This document shows, piece by piece, positions 4,350-5,753 of a stretch of 5,753 nucleotides of DNA; the first letter of the stretch is position 1, and each line of letters opens with the position of its first letter. A program made the translations under genes and the position numbers. The stretch comes from an uncultured Paracoccaceae bacterium (GTDB taxonomy: Bacteria > Pseudomonadota > Alphaproteobacteria > Rhodobacterales > Rhodobacteraceae). The notes under the pieces were generated by a model. It made no database searches. It was not told the DNA's origin and worked only from the letters and a program-made list of their open reading frames with translations. Location of the stretch: assembly GCA_937927885.1 (NCBI GenBank), contig CALEZJ010000591.1, forward strand, positions 1-5,753. The letters are read 5' to 3'.

Positions 4350-5411
4350 CTAGCGTGCCGCCAGATAGCGCCCGATGAAGGCATTGGCATAGCCGACCGC
4401 GCTTTGCTGGTAGGCCTCGTAGCTTTCGAGCACCCGTGCCGCATCGGCGCTGGTGGCGCGCTGCTCCTCGCGCACCTCGTCCCAGGCGGTTTTCATCGCC
4501 GCCACCACATCGTCGGGGAAGGCGAGGAACTCGACCCCGGCCTCGGCCAGTTGGGCCATGGCGGTGACGTTGAAATAGTCGAACTGGCCCAGCGTTTCGG
4601 TGGCGGCCTGCAGGGCGGCGGCCTCGACGATGGCCTTGAGGTCATCGGCCAGCCCGGCCCAGACCTCGGTGTTGACCACGACCTGCAGCGCGGCGCCGGG
4701 TTCGGCATAGGCGGGCGTGTAGCACAGGTTGGTGATGCGTTGCAGGCCAAAGGCCTGATCGAGCAGCGGCCCGACCCATTCGGCGGCATCGAGCGCGCCC
4801 GATTGCATCGCCTGGAAGATCTCGGTCGCGGGCATCAGCACCGCATTCACGCCGAGTTTGCGCATCATCTCGCCGCCGAGACCGGCGATGCGCATGTTCA
4901 GCCCCTGCAGATCGGCCAGCGAGTCGATGCGCGACTTGAACCAGCCGCCGGCCTGGGTGCCGGAATTGCCGGCGTAGAAGGGTTTCAGGTTGCGCTCGGC
5001 ATAGATGTCGTCCCAGATCGCCTGCCCGCCGCCCCATTTCAGCCAGGCGTAGTGTTCGGTCGCGGTCAGGCCAAAGGGCACGCCGGTGAACCAATGCGCG
5101 GCGGCGGTTTTCGAGGCGGCGTAATAGGGCGTGCCGTGGCCCAGATGCGCATTGCCCGCCTGCACGGCGTCCTCGACGGCAAAGGGCGGCACCAGTTCGC
5201 CCGCGCCGTAGACGGTGATGACGATGCGCCCGGCCGACAGGGTTTCGACCAGTTCGGCAAAGCGCGTGGCCGAGGTGCCGACACCCGGCGCGGGTTTCGG
5301 GAAGGACGAGGGCATCGTCCATTCGATCCGGCTTTGCGCCAGCGCGGGTGTCGCCAGCGGCAGGGCGGCGGCCACTCCGGCGCCCGAGGTCAGGAAGGTT
5401 CTGCGTTTCAT
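4350..5411 (-). CDS. TRAP transporter substrate-binding protein, DctP/TakP family
   Basis: This is the periplasmic receptor of a tripartite ATP-independent transporter; it captures a carboxylate substrate and delivers it to the membrane subunits. The 353-residue product starts with a twin-arginine-type signal (MKRRTFLTSG, Arg3-Arg4, hydrophobic 11-20) and a probable cut after TPALA at residue 25. The mature part shows GAGELVPPFAVEDAVQAG (69-86), GTQAGGWFKSRIDSLADLQG (151-170), LNMRIAG (171-177) and ALDAAEWVGP (206-215). Arg174 is the family's conserved carboxylate-binding arginine. Gln153, Glu211 and Trp212 align with the cation-site residues I recall for TakP of Rhodobacter sphaeroides, which binds 2-oxo acids, so a small oxo- or hydroxy-acid is likely. 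The ATG has GGAGG 7 nt upstream. It starts 13 bp after the dctM-type stop, so the two are co-transcribed. Exact substrate is not determinable here. Confidence 0.94.
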   Translation of the reverse strand: MKRRTFLTSGAGVAAALPLATPALAQSRIEWTMPSSFPKPAPGVGTSATRFAELVETLSAGRIVITVYGAGELVPPFAVEDAVQAGNAHLGHGTPYYAASKTAAAHWFTGVPFGLTATEHYAWLKWGGGQAIWDDIYAERNLKPFYAGNSGTQAGGWFKSRIDSLADLQGLNMRIAGLGGEMMRKLGVNAVLMPATEIFQAMQSGALDAAEWVGPLLDQAFGLQRITNLCYTPAYAEPGAALQVVVNTEVWAGLADDLKAIVEAAALQAATETLGQFDYFNVTAMAQLAEAGVEFLAFPDDVVAAMKTAWDEVREEQRATSADAARVLESYEAYQQSAVGYANAFIGRYLAAR

Positions 5412-5424
5412 CGTCTTTCCTCCG

Positions 5425-5753
5425 TCAGTTGAACATGCGTTGCGGCAGCCAGGTGGCCAGGGCCGGAAAGCCCATCACCAGCGCCAGCGCCAGAATCTGG
5501 ATCGCCACATAGGGCGCCACGCCGCGGTAGATGTCGAGCGTGGTGATCCCTGCGGGCGCGACCGAGCGAAAATAGAACAGCGCAAAGCCGAAGGGCGGGG
5601 TGAGGAACGAGGTTTGCAGGTTCATCGCCATGAGGACGGCAAACCACACCGGCGAGAGGACGCCCGCCAGCCCCACCGGGCCCAGCAGCGGAACGACGCT
5701 ATAGATGATCTCGACCGCCTCCAGGATGAAGCCGAGCAGGAACACCAGCAGCA
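5425..5753 (-). CDS. TRAP transporter large permease subunit, DctM type (C-terminal part)
   Basis: The last 108 residues of a TRAP large membrane subunit, which forms the sodium-driven transport channel. The gene runs off the right edge, so its start, most of its roughly dozen membrane segments and the small DctQ subunit lie outside. The visible part begins in a helix, LLVFLLGFILEAVEIIYSVV, then shows PVWFAVLMAMNLQTSFLTPP and FGFALFYFRSVAP, a highly conserved block of the DctM family. A final hydrophobic helix (AIQILALALVMGFPALATWL) follows and the protein ends QRMFN. An internal GTG at 5745 is not a start, because the frame remains open to the edge and the family is far longer. It is followed after 13 bp by the binding-protein gene, the order here being permease then receptor. 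Confidence 0.93.
   Translation of the reverse strand, partial: LLVFLLGFILEAVEIIYSVVPLLGPVGLAGVLSPVWFAVLMAMNLQTSFLTPPFGFALFYFRSVAPAGITTLDIYRGVAPYVAIQILALALVMGFPALATWLPQRMFN

Noticed and set aside
4293..5432. 379-codon plus-strand frame opposite the TRAP binding protein
   Set aside because: Gly/His/Gln-rich shadow with no recognisable domain; it starts inside the repeat element and overlaps a clear TRAP receptor.

Overview
The window is a stretch of ordinary chromosome from a GC-rich alphaproteobacterium, most likely family Rhodobacteraceae (Rhodobacter/Paracoccus/roseobacter relatives). The reasons are the strong G/C bias at third codon positions, a release factor 2 of the alphaproteobacterial type (SPY in place of SPF, no frameshift site), a TakP-like TRAP binding protein, and an intergenic G-run/C-run hairpin element of a kind I associate with this family. 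I see no mobile elements, CRISPR arrays, tRNA or rRNA genes, or signs of recent transfer.

Layout, left to right. 1-73: gene end with a strong bidirectional hairpin terminator. 74-850 (-): DUF2189-family polytopic membrane protein. 851-982: divergent intergenic region with several inverted repeats. 983-1144 (+): 53-residue putative membrane protein with a near-perfect Shine-Dalgarno. 1260-1421 (+): 53-residue soluble protein of unknown function. 1455-2579 (-): prfB, peptide chain release factor 2. 2657-3115 (-): bcp, thiol peroxidase of the PrxQ/BCP type. 3203-4246 (+): queA, tRNA queuosine synthesis. 4247-4349: compact compound inverted-repeat element between convergent genes. 4350-5411 (-) and 5425 to beyond the right edge (-): the end of a TRAP transporter operon, with the large permease subunit (dctM type) followed by the substrate-binding protein (dctP/takP type).

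The genes do not form one pathway. bcp and prfB are co-oriented, but prfB appears to have its own promoter overlapping the bcp stop codon. bcp and queA diverge from an 87-bp spacer. queA stands without tgt, its common operon partner. The TRAP pair is a functional unit: a twin-arginine-type periplasmic receptor hands substrate to the DctM channel subunit. Conserved cation/carboxylate ligands (Gln153, Arg174, Glu211, Trp212) suggest a small organic acid, possibly a 2-oxo acid, as substrate.

I do not find an obviously new biological system. The best leads are the cloverleaf-like repeat at 4258-4310 with its companion hairpin, the structured leader of prfB (which lacks the classical autoregulatory frameshift), the two uncharacterised 53-residue proteins, and the cysteine arrangement of the peroxiredoxin.
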